64,000 bases of DNA, from contig JAHLJT010008756.1 in the NCBI GenBank assembly GCA_031308135.1, positions 107,660,453 to 107,724,452 on the forward strand, in the 5' to 3' direction. Positions 10,907 through 20,699 of this stretch are shown here, piece by piece. The stretch comes from Acheta domesticus (lineage: Eukaryota; Arthropoda; Insecta; Orthoptera; Gryllidae). The notes below the pieces were generated by a model that saw only the letters and a list, made by a program, of their open reading frames with translations, ran no database searches and was not told the DNA's origin. Every line of letters starts with the position of its first letter. The first letter of the stretch is position 1. Both the position numbers and the translations under genes were made by a program.

Positions 10907-11553
10907 TTACAGAAAATCTGAAACACTTCTGGTGATGAAATTATTTTGACATGTTGTTTGCGAACAATCATAAAAGATGGGTGGAAAAACCTCCGTTGGT
11001 CTTCTGAGAACTTTCCAAGCAAGTATATCTACTTCTTCCAGCGGTTTCTCCCGTTTCAAGGATGGAAGTTTGGAAGAAGTTTCTTTAATCGGTTTCGCAC
11101 ATGCCATTCTCTTCTTACGAGTAGAAGTTTGATTGTCTTTTTTCTGTTGACCTAAGAGAACTTGCAGAGATTCCCTCTTTTTTGCTTCAGAACTCTCTAT
11201 TGGTGGAAGGAAGCAATCGTCACATCGCTTTTGCACATTATTCTTTCTTTTCATTAGGGGTTTTCTCGCCGATGATTTACTCTTTTTAATGATGGAAATA
11301 TTGGAATCAGAACTCAAATTGTCATAAATGGTCTTTTGAACCTTCTGTTTATTGTGCTCTACCTCACAGTATTTTACTTTAAGCCTTCCGCTATCGTGAT
11401 AATGTAGGTGAACGTTCTGAAATGCATGTTGCTTCCTGATTTTGTACAAGGTGCGAAAAGGCTCTATGGATGACATCTGGGATCTCGGAGGTACAGAGTT
11501 GGTAAAGGAATCTAACAAAGAGTGGAAATGTCTTGGTCGTTCTGCTTGCGAAT
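10907..11553 (-). CDS. Terminal coding exon of an uncharacterised basic protein
   Basis: On the minus strand a good acceptor (TTCTTCTACAG) ends just before 11553. The exon opens with the last two bases of a codon and runs to a TAA at 10909-10907, about 215 residues. The peptide is lysine and serine rich with two basic patches (KKSKSSARKPLMKRKNN and RKKRMACAKP) and no membrane segment. It begins DSQAERPRHFHSLLDSF if joined to the upstream exon. The upstream exon (13684-13386) ends with one base of a codon, so the phases agree. I do not recognise the family for this part. The length and unusual composition argue against a random frame, but expression evidence would decide. Confidence 0.6.
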
Positions 11554-11559
11554 CTGTAG

Positions 11560-12427
11560 AAGAATAAAAATTTAAAAAAATAGAAATTATCGCCCTCAGT
11601 TCTTAATTTCTATTGAACATAATAATAACTTGCGAGTGTGAGCTGTGAAATACGTTTAGAGTAAAAGACGACAGACGACAGTAAACAGAAGGCAGTCATA
11701 GAATTTTAATATAAAAATTAATTTGTGGAATTTTAGATACAATAATTTTTTATTTTTTATTGTAATATTTTTAATGGGTTCTTCGGTCTGCAGTTGGAGT
11801 TTTGTAGAATCTTTCTCCGTGCTTGTATTCAAATTACTCTACCACATTGTTTTTATTCACATTTCTCTATCACATATTTAACTACTATTGTCCTAAAATA
11901 AATTCATTGTTTTTTATTAGTTAAAACCAGTAAACATGACTATAAATCTACGAAATTAATTAACCTTTTTTACTTATACTCAAATATATACTTTACAAAT
12001 CAAGGAAAAATGTGTTTTTGAAGAAGTTCAACAACTGATCTAGAGTCTAGTGTAGAAGGGGATGGTAAATGACAGATTGTAAACAATATATTTCACTAGT
12101 GTCGTTCACACGCGGACGGATATTTAAAAAAAATAAAAACACTTTGTCTGTACCAGGGGACTCCGAAACGCATATTTCCGTTGAAATCTCGAAATCGGTT
12201 TCCCGAAGCGTTACAGAACTTTCTCTATAGTACACATTCCACTCCATATATACGTAGGTGTACGAGAATCCAAAACGAAAACTATTGTACTTGTATTAAT
12301 AGACAACCTGAACTGTAGTATTAACGGCCACATTTTTATATGGTAACTCAATTCCGTAAGTAGTGAAAATGAAAATCAATTTTTTTTCCTGACACTCTGC
12401 AATATATACAATAAAATTACCTCAAAA
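11560..12427. other. Intronic or AT-rich sequence with a short family R head
   Basis: Falls inside the predicted 1.8-kb intron of the minus-strand gene. At about 12205-12270 a reverse subfamily-B head of family R (CAGAACTTTCTCTATAG ... TACGTAGGTGTACG) is recognisable; the rest is unassigned. Confidence 0.45.
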
Positions 12428-13192
12428 TCTATATATAAAAACAAAAGTTGTGTTAGTTACACTATTTATAAATCAAGAACCGCTGGACCAATTTCAATTA
12501 TCTCTGTTTTGTTGGACCTATCTTCGCCCCGAATAACAGAATAACTAATAAAATATCAAAAAATGGCGCTACATAGCGCTGAAGAATAAAAAACTAAGTA
12601 TTCATGCAAATGCAACCCTCTACACTCGGTTATCTATGTCGTTAAATAACTCCTAAACGAAGCGTACTCCACACCATACTCTACAGAATGAAGTCATCTT
12701 GAATATTCTATTGCAGTTTTGCTGATCCAACGCTTCTCGATATTATTCCACCTGCTCAGAGACGTGCAGAATCAGCAAGTAAATGTGAATGAGAGGGACA
12801 GACAGATGTGAGAGAGAAGAGACAGACAGACACAGAGACAGAGTGAGGCAAGGACAGAATGAGAGAGACGGCGAGAGAAAGGGAGAGGGAAGAAGAAAGA
12901 GGAACTTCTTGAACATTCTATTGCATTTTTGCTGGTCCGACGCTGGTACGCCACCTGCACAGACATGCAGAATCTGCAACTAAATGTGAATGAGAGGGAG
13001 AGGAGAAGAGAGAGGGAGAGAAGAAGAGAGAGGGACAGAAAAAGAGAGAGGGAGAGAAAAATAGGGAGGGAGAGAAGAAGAGAGAGGGAGAGAAGGAGGA
13101 AGAGGGAGAGAGATGAAGAGAGAGAGACGGGGAGAGAGACGGAGAAAGAGAGTGAGGGTGATTAAGCGTAGAACAATGCCGGGTTCCACTAG
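12428..13192 (+). mobile_element. Non-autonomous Helitron-like element
   Basis: The element starts TCTATATATAAAAACAAAAG after an A. It ends with GAAC...GGTTC able to pair, then CA and CTAG, followed by T. A 5' TC, a 3' hairpin plus CTAG, and an A^T target are the recognised hallmarks of Helitrons. The body has AAGAACCGCTGGACC near the 5' end and a GAGAGG-type microsatellite (12790-13160). It carries two tandem copies of a ~205-bp segment (starting near 12701 and 12906) with TCTATTGCA and GTGCAGAATC. No Rep/helicase is encoded. The same family recurs in part at 20454-20690, 32755-33262 and 35537-35752. It lies inside the predicted intron of the minus-strand gene. Confidence 0.65.
12789..13165 (+). 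repeat. Degenerate (GA)n purine tract
   Basis: Nearly pure-purine tract of GAGAGG, GAGAAG and GACAGA units. Arginine/glutamate frames on one strand and serine/leucine frames on the other are its translations. Confidence 0.9.
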
Positions 13193-13385
13193 TAATTAAT
13201 AAAATAAAATCTCAGAACTCTTATTATTATGATCGGTAATTTTACTAATTTGCAACTTGGATCATCCATTTATACTGAAAAAACATTTTTTAAGATTACG
13301 AAATATAGCTGTCATTACTTTGCAATATTCTATATAAGACAGCAGTTTTGTTGGACGTTAATTCGTTTGCAAACGGTTTCTTTAC

Positions 13386-13684
13386 CTTGTCCGTTCTGTG
13401 CCTTGTAGACGGTTGTCCCCGAAGACTTTGCAATTTTCTTCTTGTCTTGAAATCTTGTTTTTCCTGATTTCCCTTTAAGAGAATTTTCTTCATTTTCTTT
13501 TGCTATTTGTTTCTTCCACAAAACACGATTTTCTTTTGATAGATATTTTTTTGTGTTTATTTTCTCTTCGATCATATTGAATGTTGGTTTAACCATGAAA
13601 AAATCGTGTTTTGGATGTTTCAATTCTTCCTGCTTGATACGAAAGTAGGGATCGTCCATTAAAGATTTCAATTGAAAAGAACCC
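13386..13684 (-). CDS. Internal coding exon of the same uncharacterised gene (weakly CFAP97/hemingway-like)
   Basis: On the minus strand an acceptor (CACAATTTTCCAG) precedes 13684 and a donor (CAAG|GTAAAG) follows 13386. The 299-nt exon is open in one frame: GSFQLKSLMDDPYFRIKQEE, then HDFFMVKPTFNMIEEK, then YLSKENRVLWKKQIAKENEE. It ends in phase 1, matching the start of the exon at 11553. A KPTxx block followed by an ENxxLxxKI-like helix recalls the CFAP97/hemingway family of cilium and sperm-flagellum proteins, but the linker between the two is shorter than usual, so this is only a suggestion. The exon starts in phase 2, so at least one further exon lies upstream (higher coordinates); it was not found. 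Confidence 0.6.
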
Positions 13685-13983
13685 CTGGAAAATTGTGTAG
13701 AAATTTTCAAAAAGTAAATTTTTTTAAATGTTCATGTATTTTGAAATCTCTTTCAATTAATTACAAAGAGCATCAGTTCTGTCATCTTTCCATAAAATAA
13801 TATCTTATACTAACTGGCAAACAATGATATAATATTTCACTCTCAAACGTTAAACAAATCAGATTGTCGAGTATTATGATATGTGAGAATAATTGCTTCA
13901 GTTCTTTTGAGTTCTACTCCCAGTTACTCTGCTTTTCTGCACCAAAAATTGTACGTATGCCTGTATGCCTTTCATTAGTTTAA

Positions 13984-15086
13984 CCCTTTTCCGGGCAACC
14001 AATTTCAATGAAGCAACCCGACAGGCGGGGTCCAGCGAATCCAGGAGTGTCTGTGCTTACAGGTGTACTTTTTGGACGTGGATAATGAAAGCGAACGCTC
14101 TGATACAATCGTTTCATTTAACAAAATCTTTCAAAATACTTTACATTTGTTTTTTAATTTTATTGTTTTATTTATTTAATTACAGACTTTTTTGTTTAAT
14201 TACAGATCGCGCAGACACTTTATTTGGGTATGTTCACTACAAATAGGTTTTTTAAATTCTGGACCTCAAGAAAATGTGCGCCGATCTCCTCCACTATACG
14301 TCACATACAGTTTTTACTGTTTTTGACCAAATAAATCAAATCAGATGCTACTCTTTGATTCCCACTTCTTTCCCAAAGGTGCAAATGACATATTTTTGGG
14401 GCATGGTTATAAATTGAGTTGAGGAAACTGCTTCTTTCTCGATAATGTGTGTGATTGAAAGGTCAAACTTCTTATTCAACCCTGTTTGACTGTCTCCTTA
14501 CATTTTGTGTATGAACCAAATCCTTTGCAATATCAGCATAAATAATCGTGTGATCTCATGTTTTCTAACATTTAGTCAGGGTCGGCAATATGTCTCACCG
14601 GGTGCAGTTTTCAGCAATACTTGGATCGTACACGATTTCAAAAATTCACTCTCCTGACTCTTAGTAACTCGCTACATACTAACCCGCAGCAACACCATCT
14701 ACGAAGGTGTCGTTCTTAGAATCGCTGACTCGTAGTGTCAGATAACATCCCGAGGAAAAGACGTTGGGCAACCCTTCATCCATCCGTCCCTTAGACATAA
14801 GCGGACGTCAAGTAATCGGCCAAACAAAAACCAGAAAATGCAATATTACACGCAGATTAAGAGACGGGTCCAACGGGCCCTGCTTGCCTGGTAGCGGCTG
14901 AAAAAAATATAAAGATTTTTTTATTTATTATTCTGTCATGCTTTCGTAAAATGGTTGAGGTTATATTGAAAAAAACATCATAATTACTAAATCACAAACA
15001 ATATCTGAACATCTTCCATAGTTTTCACATAAAATATTGAAAATTTTGCTTCAGGATCAAATGGACCCCGGTTGCCCGGATAAGGG
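13984..15086. mobile_element. Non-autonomous piggyBac-type element
   Basis: The element is flanked by TTAA at 13980-13983 and 15087-15090. Terminal inverted repeats are CCCTTTTCCGGGCAACC (left) and the complement of GGTTGCCCGGATAAGGG (right), 16 of 17 identical. A CGGGGTCCA block recurs inside both ends but at different distances: about 27 bases from the left repeat and directly adjacent at the right. Asymmetric internal repeats are typical of piggyBac. I found no transposase reading frame in its 1103 bp, so it would need an enzyme supplied in trans. Its ends differ from those of the complete element at 46206-48748, so that enzyme is not obviously its partner. Confidence 0.8.
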
Positions 15087-15090
15087 TTAA

Positions 15091-15600
15091 GTCACTAATT
15101 TCTCGGGAGTTTACTGCTTTGTTGGCTACAAGGTTTGACGCTACTCTCAATCTCTAAAATTATATTTGAGACGGTGATCAGGCATTGATTGGCTACAGTT
15201 CATTTAATTGTACAATCTCCTTTCCAAAATATATGCAAGGTATTGGGTGCAAATACTACCATTTATTTGCATGTTCTACCATGTTGAACATGTATATTCT
15301 GTAGAAAGAAAAAAATAGAAACAATACCAGAATAATCCCAAAGTACATGTCTTAGAATATTTTAATGTTGTAAGTTAAATAATTCTCTTAGTAAATGTAT
15401 ATCAGAACTGATCATGAAGGTCAATACAAATATTCTTTAATCAATATTTCTACGTATCGTGGCCACGCGACATCCGAATTTGAGCAAATTTTACAGGTGA
15501 GCATTACGGAAGTTCGAAGGTGTCTTTACGATAAGAAAAATGATATGTAATTTTCTTCATTGAAGATGTTCTGCAAGACTGATTTGAACAATGTTTTAAT
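15091..15600. other. AT-rich sequence, nothing recognised
   Basis: No exon, repeat head or terminal repeat was seen. Confidence 0.4.
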
Positions 15601-16125
15601 ATGGAATGGAATAGATTGCCTGCAAAAACCTTTGAACCCTTTCCTCAAACTGTTCAACAGTTTAGGAAATTAATTTAGGGTATTATTAAGTAAATGAGGG
15701 AGAATAGTGGGTTATATAGCAATGCATAAGTGTTCTATTGTGAAGTGAGGTGTTGTGCAGTGTATAGCAAAGAAATAAAGAAGGAAATGTTTTCAGGTCT
15801 TAGTGAAGTGAAGTGCAGCGAAGTGCAGTGTGATACTAGTGCAGTGTGTGTGTGTTTCCTCTCTTAATGTAATTTAATGTTTTATGAATCAGTCAGTTTT
15901 TATATTATTATCATTATTTTACCATTATTATTACTATAATTAGTATATAATTTGCTAGTTATATTACCTTATTCTTATTGTTGTTGTTATTATTATTATT
16001 AGTGGTATTAGTGTTCTATATTACTGAAAGGCTGTGTATATTTATGTTTTTGTAATTGGCTGCCACCGGGTTATGCCCAATTGCAGTTTAAATAAATCTA
16101 ATCTAATCTAAATCTAATCTAATAT
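15601..16125 (+). mobile_element. 3' end of a second LINE (CR1/Jockey-type C-terminus and tail)
   Basis: The first 78 bases encode MEWNRLPAKTFEPFPQTV and then QQFRKLI before a TAG at 15676-15678. xxWNRLPxxxxxxxxxxxFxxxL is the usual C-terminal end of LINE reverse transcriptases. The untranslated part ends at 16096-16125 in a (TAATC)n-like tail preceded by AATAAATC. Only the last ~25 residues of the protein remain, so the clade is uncertain. Confidence 0.6.
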
Positions 16126-17234
16126 ATCGTAGATCTTGTAATAGAGAGTTGGATCATGTCAAAGCATCATTTTCATCAATAGTTTGGATAACCTTATCAT
16201 TCTGAGATAGCGATGCACTGTACACATAATTAGTAGTATCAAAACTATTGAAATGAATTTACTGATCTACTGCAATCCACACTATTATGTCAGCCAATAG
16301 TGACATGGTATTACGTAATAATAAATGGTTCTAATATTTGGGAAACTTTGAATTTTGAACTGTACTTTTGAGACATCCGATTGACAGGAAAGCATGCTTG
16401 TTAATATCAGCGATCAGCCAGTTATCTTCTTTCGCTTACGAGAGGTAAATTATTACGAATGGTAATCATGGAGTTTTCCTTTACTTACATCAGGTGGGCA
16501 TTTCTGAATGTAGGAACTCCTCTGGAGGGAGGTCCATTATCCATTTTTGAAATTTTGGACCAGTTGTTCTGGACCAGTTTTCAGTTATTTTATTCCTATA
16601 CTGTTCGGATCAAAGAACTATATGGACGAAGACCTCTGACCCAAACAATGTAATTGTCTGAATTTTGTGTGATATACTCTACGAATTCTGGGACTATGCA
16701 ACAAATGGACTTTTGCGTCTTGGTTTCCCCGGAGACTAACATTACCTCAACATAGGAGTTGCCAATTGTCACAATTATGAAAATTATTTGTTCAAGATTC
16801 CACAATATTCAGGTTTAATATTTAATTAATAAGTATAAATCATCACTACATGAATCAAATATCGTTTTTGTAATATAAATGGACCAACTAATGAGGATGC
16901 CTTCTACTTCCGAAACTCTGAAGTGTTGGATTTACTTGGGCTTTATTTCGCAATGCCAATCTGCCAAATGCCATTCCGAGCCAACCTGAAGATTTCAGAT
17001 GAGACTTAAGATGGAGAAACTTAAAAATGCTTTAAAGAAACGACGTAGCGTATAAACGGTGAGGTATTTAAATTAGTGGACTGAGTTTTCTATCGTCAAA
17101 CAGCGAGCGCGCTGAGGCAGATTTGAACATGACAATTTCTGTTGATGTTCCCCCAACATGAGCTCGATGGACCTGGTCATAGGGTGCTAGGCCTCACTGG
17201 GGCAATCGCGTGCTCATTACCTTGCGACGTCTTC
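16126..17234. other. Unassigned sequence
   Basis: A 69-residue minus-strand frame (16805-16596) and a 64-residue plus frame (16459-16653) overlap here. Neither has convincing splice borders. No repeat was recognised. Confidence 0.4.
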
Positions 17235-17725
17235 GTAGAAAAATGAAGTGTTTACGCGGAGACACGAGATTAACCTCAAGTTTCTCGTAAAACTGAGTAA
17301 AATCGATTCAGAAGCTCATGCCGCATTAAAGGAAGTGCACAGGAATCAATGTTCATCGCGCACACGCGTATTTAGGAGAGACGAATTACACGAGTTATTT
17401 ATAAGGTTTGAGGGATCAGAAAGAACCGAAGAAGATCAACATGCTTAACCTCAACATCAAAACCGGATATTTAGTTTGAGAAGCGTGAAATCGTCCACTT
17501 TCGCTCAGTTGTCGAAGGTCAGACAGTCAATCAGCATTATTATATCGAGGTCCTGACTGCCCTTTGTAAACGAATGAGATGAAGACCCTTTATTATATGG
17601 AAGATAAAGTCCTGGACGCTTTGCCTAGACAACACGACTGCCCCTTTCGCTTTGCCTGTGAAGGCTTTCTGGACATCACCGGGTTCGACCACTCACCGAA
17701 CCCGCGTAACCTGGCTCTGTGACGC
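17235..17725 (+). pseudogene. Mariner-type transposase relic with internal deletion
   Basis: The N-terminal part (17257-17448) reads INLKFLVKLSKIDSEAHAAL and then KEVHRNQCSSRTRVFRR. This matches the helix-turn-helix start of mariner transposases (IxxKFLxKLxKxxxEAxxxLxEVYGxxxxSRxxVFEW). After a stop, the catalytic-domain part follows as EGQTVNQHYYIEVLTAL near 17510-17565, then KSWTLCLDNTT near 17605-17640, the usual HHDNAPAH region with the second catalytic Asp retained. The stretch between them, including the first catalytic Asp, is missing. The relic ends at CD (normally APCDFFLF) where family R begins. Stops and losses make it dead. Confidence 0.7.
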
Positions 17726-18545
17726 TTTTACTTTCTCGTATACGTACGTATATACGGAGTAATATACGTAGTATTGGGAAAGTTATGTAATGCTGTGTAA
17801 AACGGCAAATTTTCGGCAGAAAAAATCATGGGGTCGGGCCGTGATAAAGAAATAGTGGTGCTACAGAACGGCACAGACTTTTCGATATTAGTTTTCTATT
17901 TCCTTTGGTCTCGGCTAGGTATTACTCTTGCCAGCTGCCATCTATCGCCACCCAAATTTCGTTTCTCAACATTTTCATAATTTTTCGGTTTCATAATAGT
18001 AGAACGGAAATATTATTTTAAGAATATTAAAGCACAGTGAAACATCGTCCTAAATAGCAATTGTCTTTGAAAAATTTGAAGCGGTTTTTAAGAGACTGGC
18101 GTTTGAGCGCTACTGCAAATGTGAAATTTAAAGCACATTTTGACAGGAATTTGTGGTGTTATTGAAAAACTATTTAAAGTCATTTAAAGCACTTTAACTA
18201 ACAAATACAGTAGTATTTACAAATTGTGGGAAATGTGCATATTAACGGTGTGTGACATCTTACAAAAATACATTTGAGTAGTTTTTGAAAAAATAACAAA
18301 TAAATACCCGAAAATGAACTTTACGTCTTATTAAAGAGTGCAATTAGCACTATCCGTTCCAAACAGAAGGAAAAATTTGGGGCCATTTTTGTAATTTTTT
18401 TAAATTTCAGCTTTTTAATTACAGAAATGCAATCTTTTGACTTGTCTCTCACGTCGTTAATATTTCCAGTGAACGCGATTTATCATATAAAATTTCGCGA
18501 AAACTCAACAATTATATGTGCAAATGGCTCAAAATTAGGCATTTT
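17726..18545. repeat. Family R, head-to-head fusion of forward B head and reverse body
   Basis: A forward subfamily-B head (17727-17850, ACTTTCTCGTATACGTACG ... GGGAAAGTTATGTAATGC) is joined at 17853 to a Helitron-like 3' end motif read on the minus strand (GTGCCGTTCTGTAGCAC, CA, CTAT). Reverse-oriented R body follows to 18545, where the C-rich minisatellite takes over. The final CTAG is changed to CTAT here. Confidence 0.65.
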
Positions 18546-19690
18546 CAGAAACACATTTCCACCCTGCCACTTCTTCAACATACCACCGCTCACTCCTCCA
18601 CAACTCATCCCCGCCATCTCTCCAACGCACCTCCTCCCCACCACGCCACCTCCGTATCACTCTAACCTGTGACCAATCACCCAGCCATCTCTCCACCTCG
18701 TCACCACTCTACATTGCCACCTCTTCGTCTCGTCGTCTCTCTACTCCGCCACCTATCCACTTCACCTACATACCCACTTCACCACCCCCGCCACAGCTCC
18801 TTTCCACTACATCGCCACCCAGTCATCTCTCCACCCCGCTACCTCTCCACCGATCCATCCCGCCACAACTCCATCTCGTCACCTTTGTATCCTTTCACCT
18901 CACCACCCCACCGCCTCTCCACCGCGCCACCGCTCCACCCTGGTTCTTCTCTCGTCTCCGTCAAGACTCTATCCTGCCACCTCGCCACCACTCCCTCGTC
19001 ACATCTCCTCTAAGTCACAGCTCCACCCCACCTCCTCTCCACCGATCCACCCCGCCTCCACTCCACCATCCCAGCACCTTTCCACCCCACCACCGTTCCA
19101 CTCCGCTCTTCTCAAACTCCGCCAACTCTTCACCCCACCACTTCTCCACCCCGACACAGGTCCACGCCGCCTACTCTCTACCCCGCCACTCTTCTCCTCA
19201 CCACCTATCCACCCCGCCACCACTCCACCATGCCACCGCTCTACCTCGTCACCTCCCTCCCCCGCGCCACCTCTCCACCCCACCCCACTCCACCGATCCA
19301 CACCGCCATCACTCCTCCCCGCCACCGCCCCACTCCGCCACCACTTCATCTCGTCACCTCTCCACCCCACCACCGTTCCACTCCGGCTTTTCCCTCATCT
19401 CCGCCAACTCTCTACGCCGCCACATCTCCACCGCGACACAGGTCCACGCCGCCCACTCTCCATCCCGCCACCTCTTCTCACCACCTATCCACCATGCCAC
19501 CGCTCTACCTCGTCACCTCTCCGCCCCGCATTTGTCCACCCCGCCACCTCTCCACACTGCCACCGCTCCATCCCGACACCGCTCCCCTTGGCCACTACTT
19601 CATCACGCCCGCACTTCACCCTGCTACCACAGTGCACCTCCTTTGCTCCATGCAGTCCACCCCGCCACCACTTCACCCGGCATTTCGCCG
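18546..19690 (+). repeat. C-rich minisatellite
   Basis: About 1.1 kb of degenerate tandem units such as CTCCACCCCGCCAC and CGCCACCTCTCCAC, with a strong C bias on the plus strand. Units vary in length, roughly 12-16 bp, and some longer blocks (CGCTCTACCTCGTCACCTC) recur near 19231 and 19500. The proline/histidine/threonine frames of up to 255 residues on the plus strand, and tryptophan/glycine frames on the minus strand, are its translations. Confidence 0.9.
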
Positions 19691-19985
19691 TGCTGAGCCA
19701 CCCCTCCACGCCCTGCTCCGCCTGCGCGGTCCCGGCCGTCGTGTCGCGTCGGCAGCCTGGGCTCCGGCGACCGCACGCCCTAATGGGCGCCTGGGCGACA
19801 TGAAATATGCATTTAGCGGCCTAAAAGCCGCGGCGCGACAGACTGCCCGGTCCGGTCTGTTCGGGGACGTCGATCGATCGCAAGTGAACGGAGGCGCTTC
19901 ACCCCGCCGCGCCGCCCGCGCGGGCAGGCGGGCGTTCATTGCACGCGCGTCTGCCCTGCCTAATCCGCCTATCCGTGACCCTCGC
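19690..19985. promoter_or_regulatory. CpG island
   Basis: The minisatellite grades into a CpG-dense segment without tandem structure. It has CGATCGATCG at about 19869-19880. No gene was identified from it. Confidence 0.5.
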
Positions 19986-20254
19986 TGCCCTCTTTAGAAT
20001 ACACAAACAGGGTTAATACTTCATTTCCTTTCTTGTGTTGTGTATTGTACTTGTTTTATGGTGCAGTGGGGATTATTACGTAAAATATTCTCAGCTTAGA
20101 GGCATCTAAGCTAGCCCTAGGTGAGAGGCAACTCAGAGACTTCTCTTGGGTCCAGAAATTTTTCAAGAAAAATGTATGCTATTTGGTTTAAATACTAATA
20201 AATAATTGTGACTAAGATTAGATTTGTGTATGTTCTGTTATATATAATTTCCAA

Positions 20255-20442
20255 TTATTTTCCAGTAAAGCCTCTTGTAGTGTTGTATTTAACGTTCTTA
20301 TTGTTCGGAACCTCTGTATGCAAAGAAGTTTTTAAACTATCGTCTCCTATATTATTTAATTATATAAATGCGGTCTCTAAAGAAAGAGAAAGTCACGGAG
20401 ACGTGATGAATTGCACTTTGACTTTAAAAATGTGAAGGATTT
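20255..20442 (+). CDS. Possible exon, function unknown
   Basis: A polypyrimidine tract and acceptor (AATTATTTTCCAG) end near 20263. The following frame reads VVLYLTFLLFGTSVCKEVFK, then LSSPILFNYINAVSKERE, and stops at about 20435. It is hydrophobic at first and polar later. A donor is not convincing (AAT|GTGAAG at about 20430). I do not recognise the family; it may be chance. Confidence 0.2.
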
Positions 20443-20453
20443 GATTAAAAAAC

Positions 20454-20690
20454 GCAACTAAATATTAATATAAAAGAAAACCCTCAACGTACATCAGGAT
20501 TTCTGCATCTGTATCGTTAAATAACTTCTAAACAAAGCGTTTTAGGGCTAAAATTTTGAGGCTTCAAAGAAACGTTCCTCATACGATAATTATTCTTGAC
20601 CATTCTATTGCATTTTTGCTGGCTGGGCGCTTCTCAATTCTACCCTACCTTCATCTGTGTGCAAAACTGTATGTTCTGCTACTGTATATG
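20454..20690 (+). repeat. Fragment of the 12428-13192 Helitron-like family
   Basis: It shares CGTTAAATAACTTCTAAAC and CATTCTATTGCATTTTTGCT plus GCGCTTCTCAAT with the element at 12428-13192, in the same orientation, without the purine tract or the ends. Confidence 0.6.
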
Positions 20691-20699
20691 AAATTACTA

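Noticed and set aside
19230..19997. 255-residue plus-strand open frame and its minus-strand counterparts
   Set aside because: Frames are open in several phases across a C-rich minisatellite with repeated Pro/His/Thr words; there is no start context, splice site or known domain.
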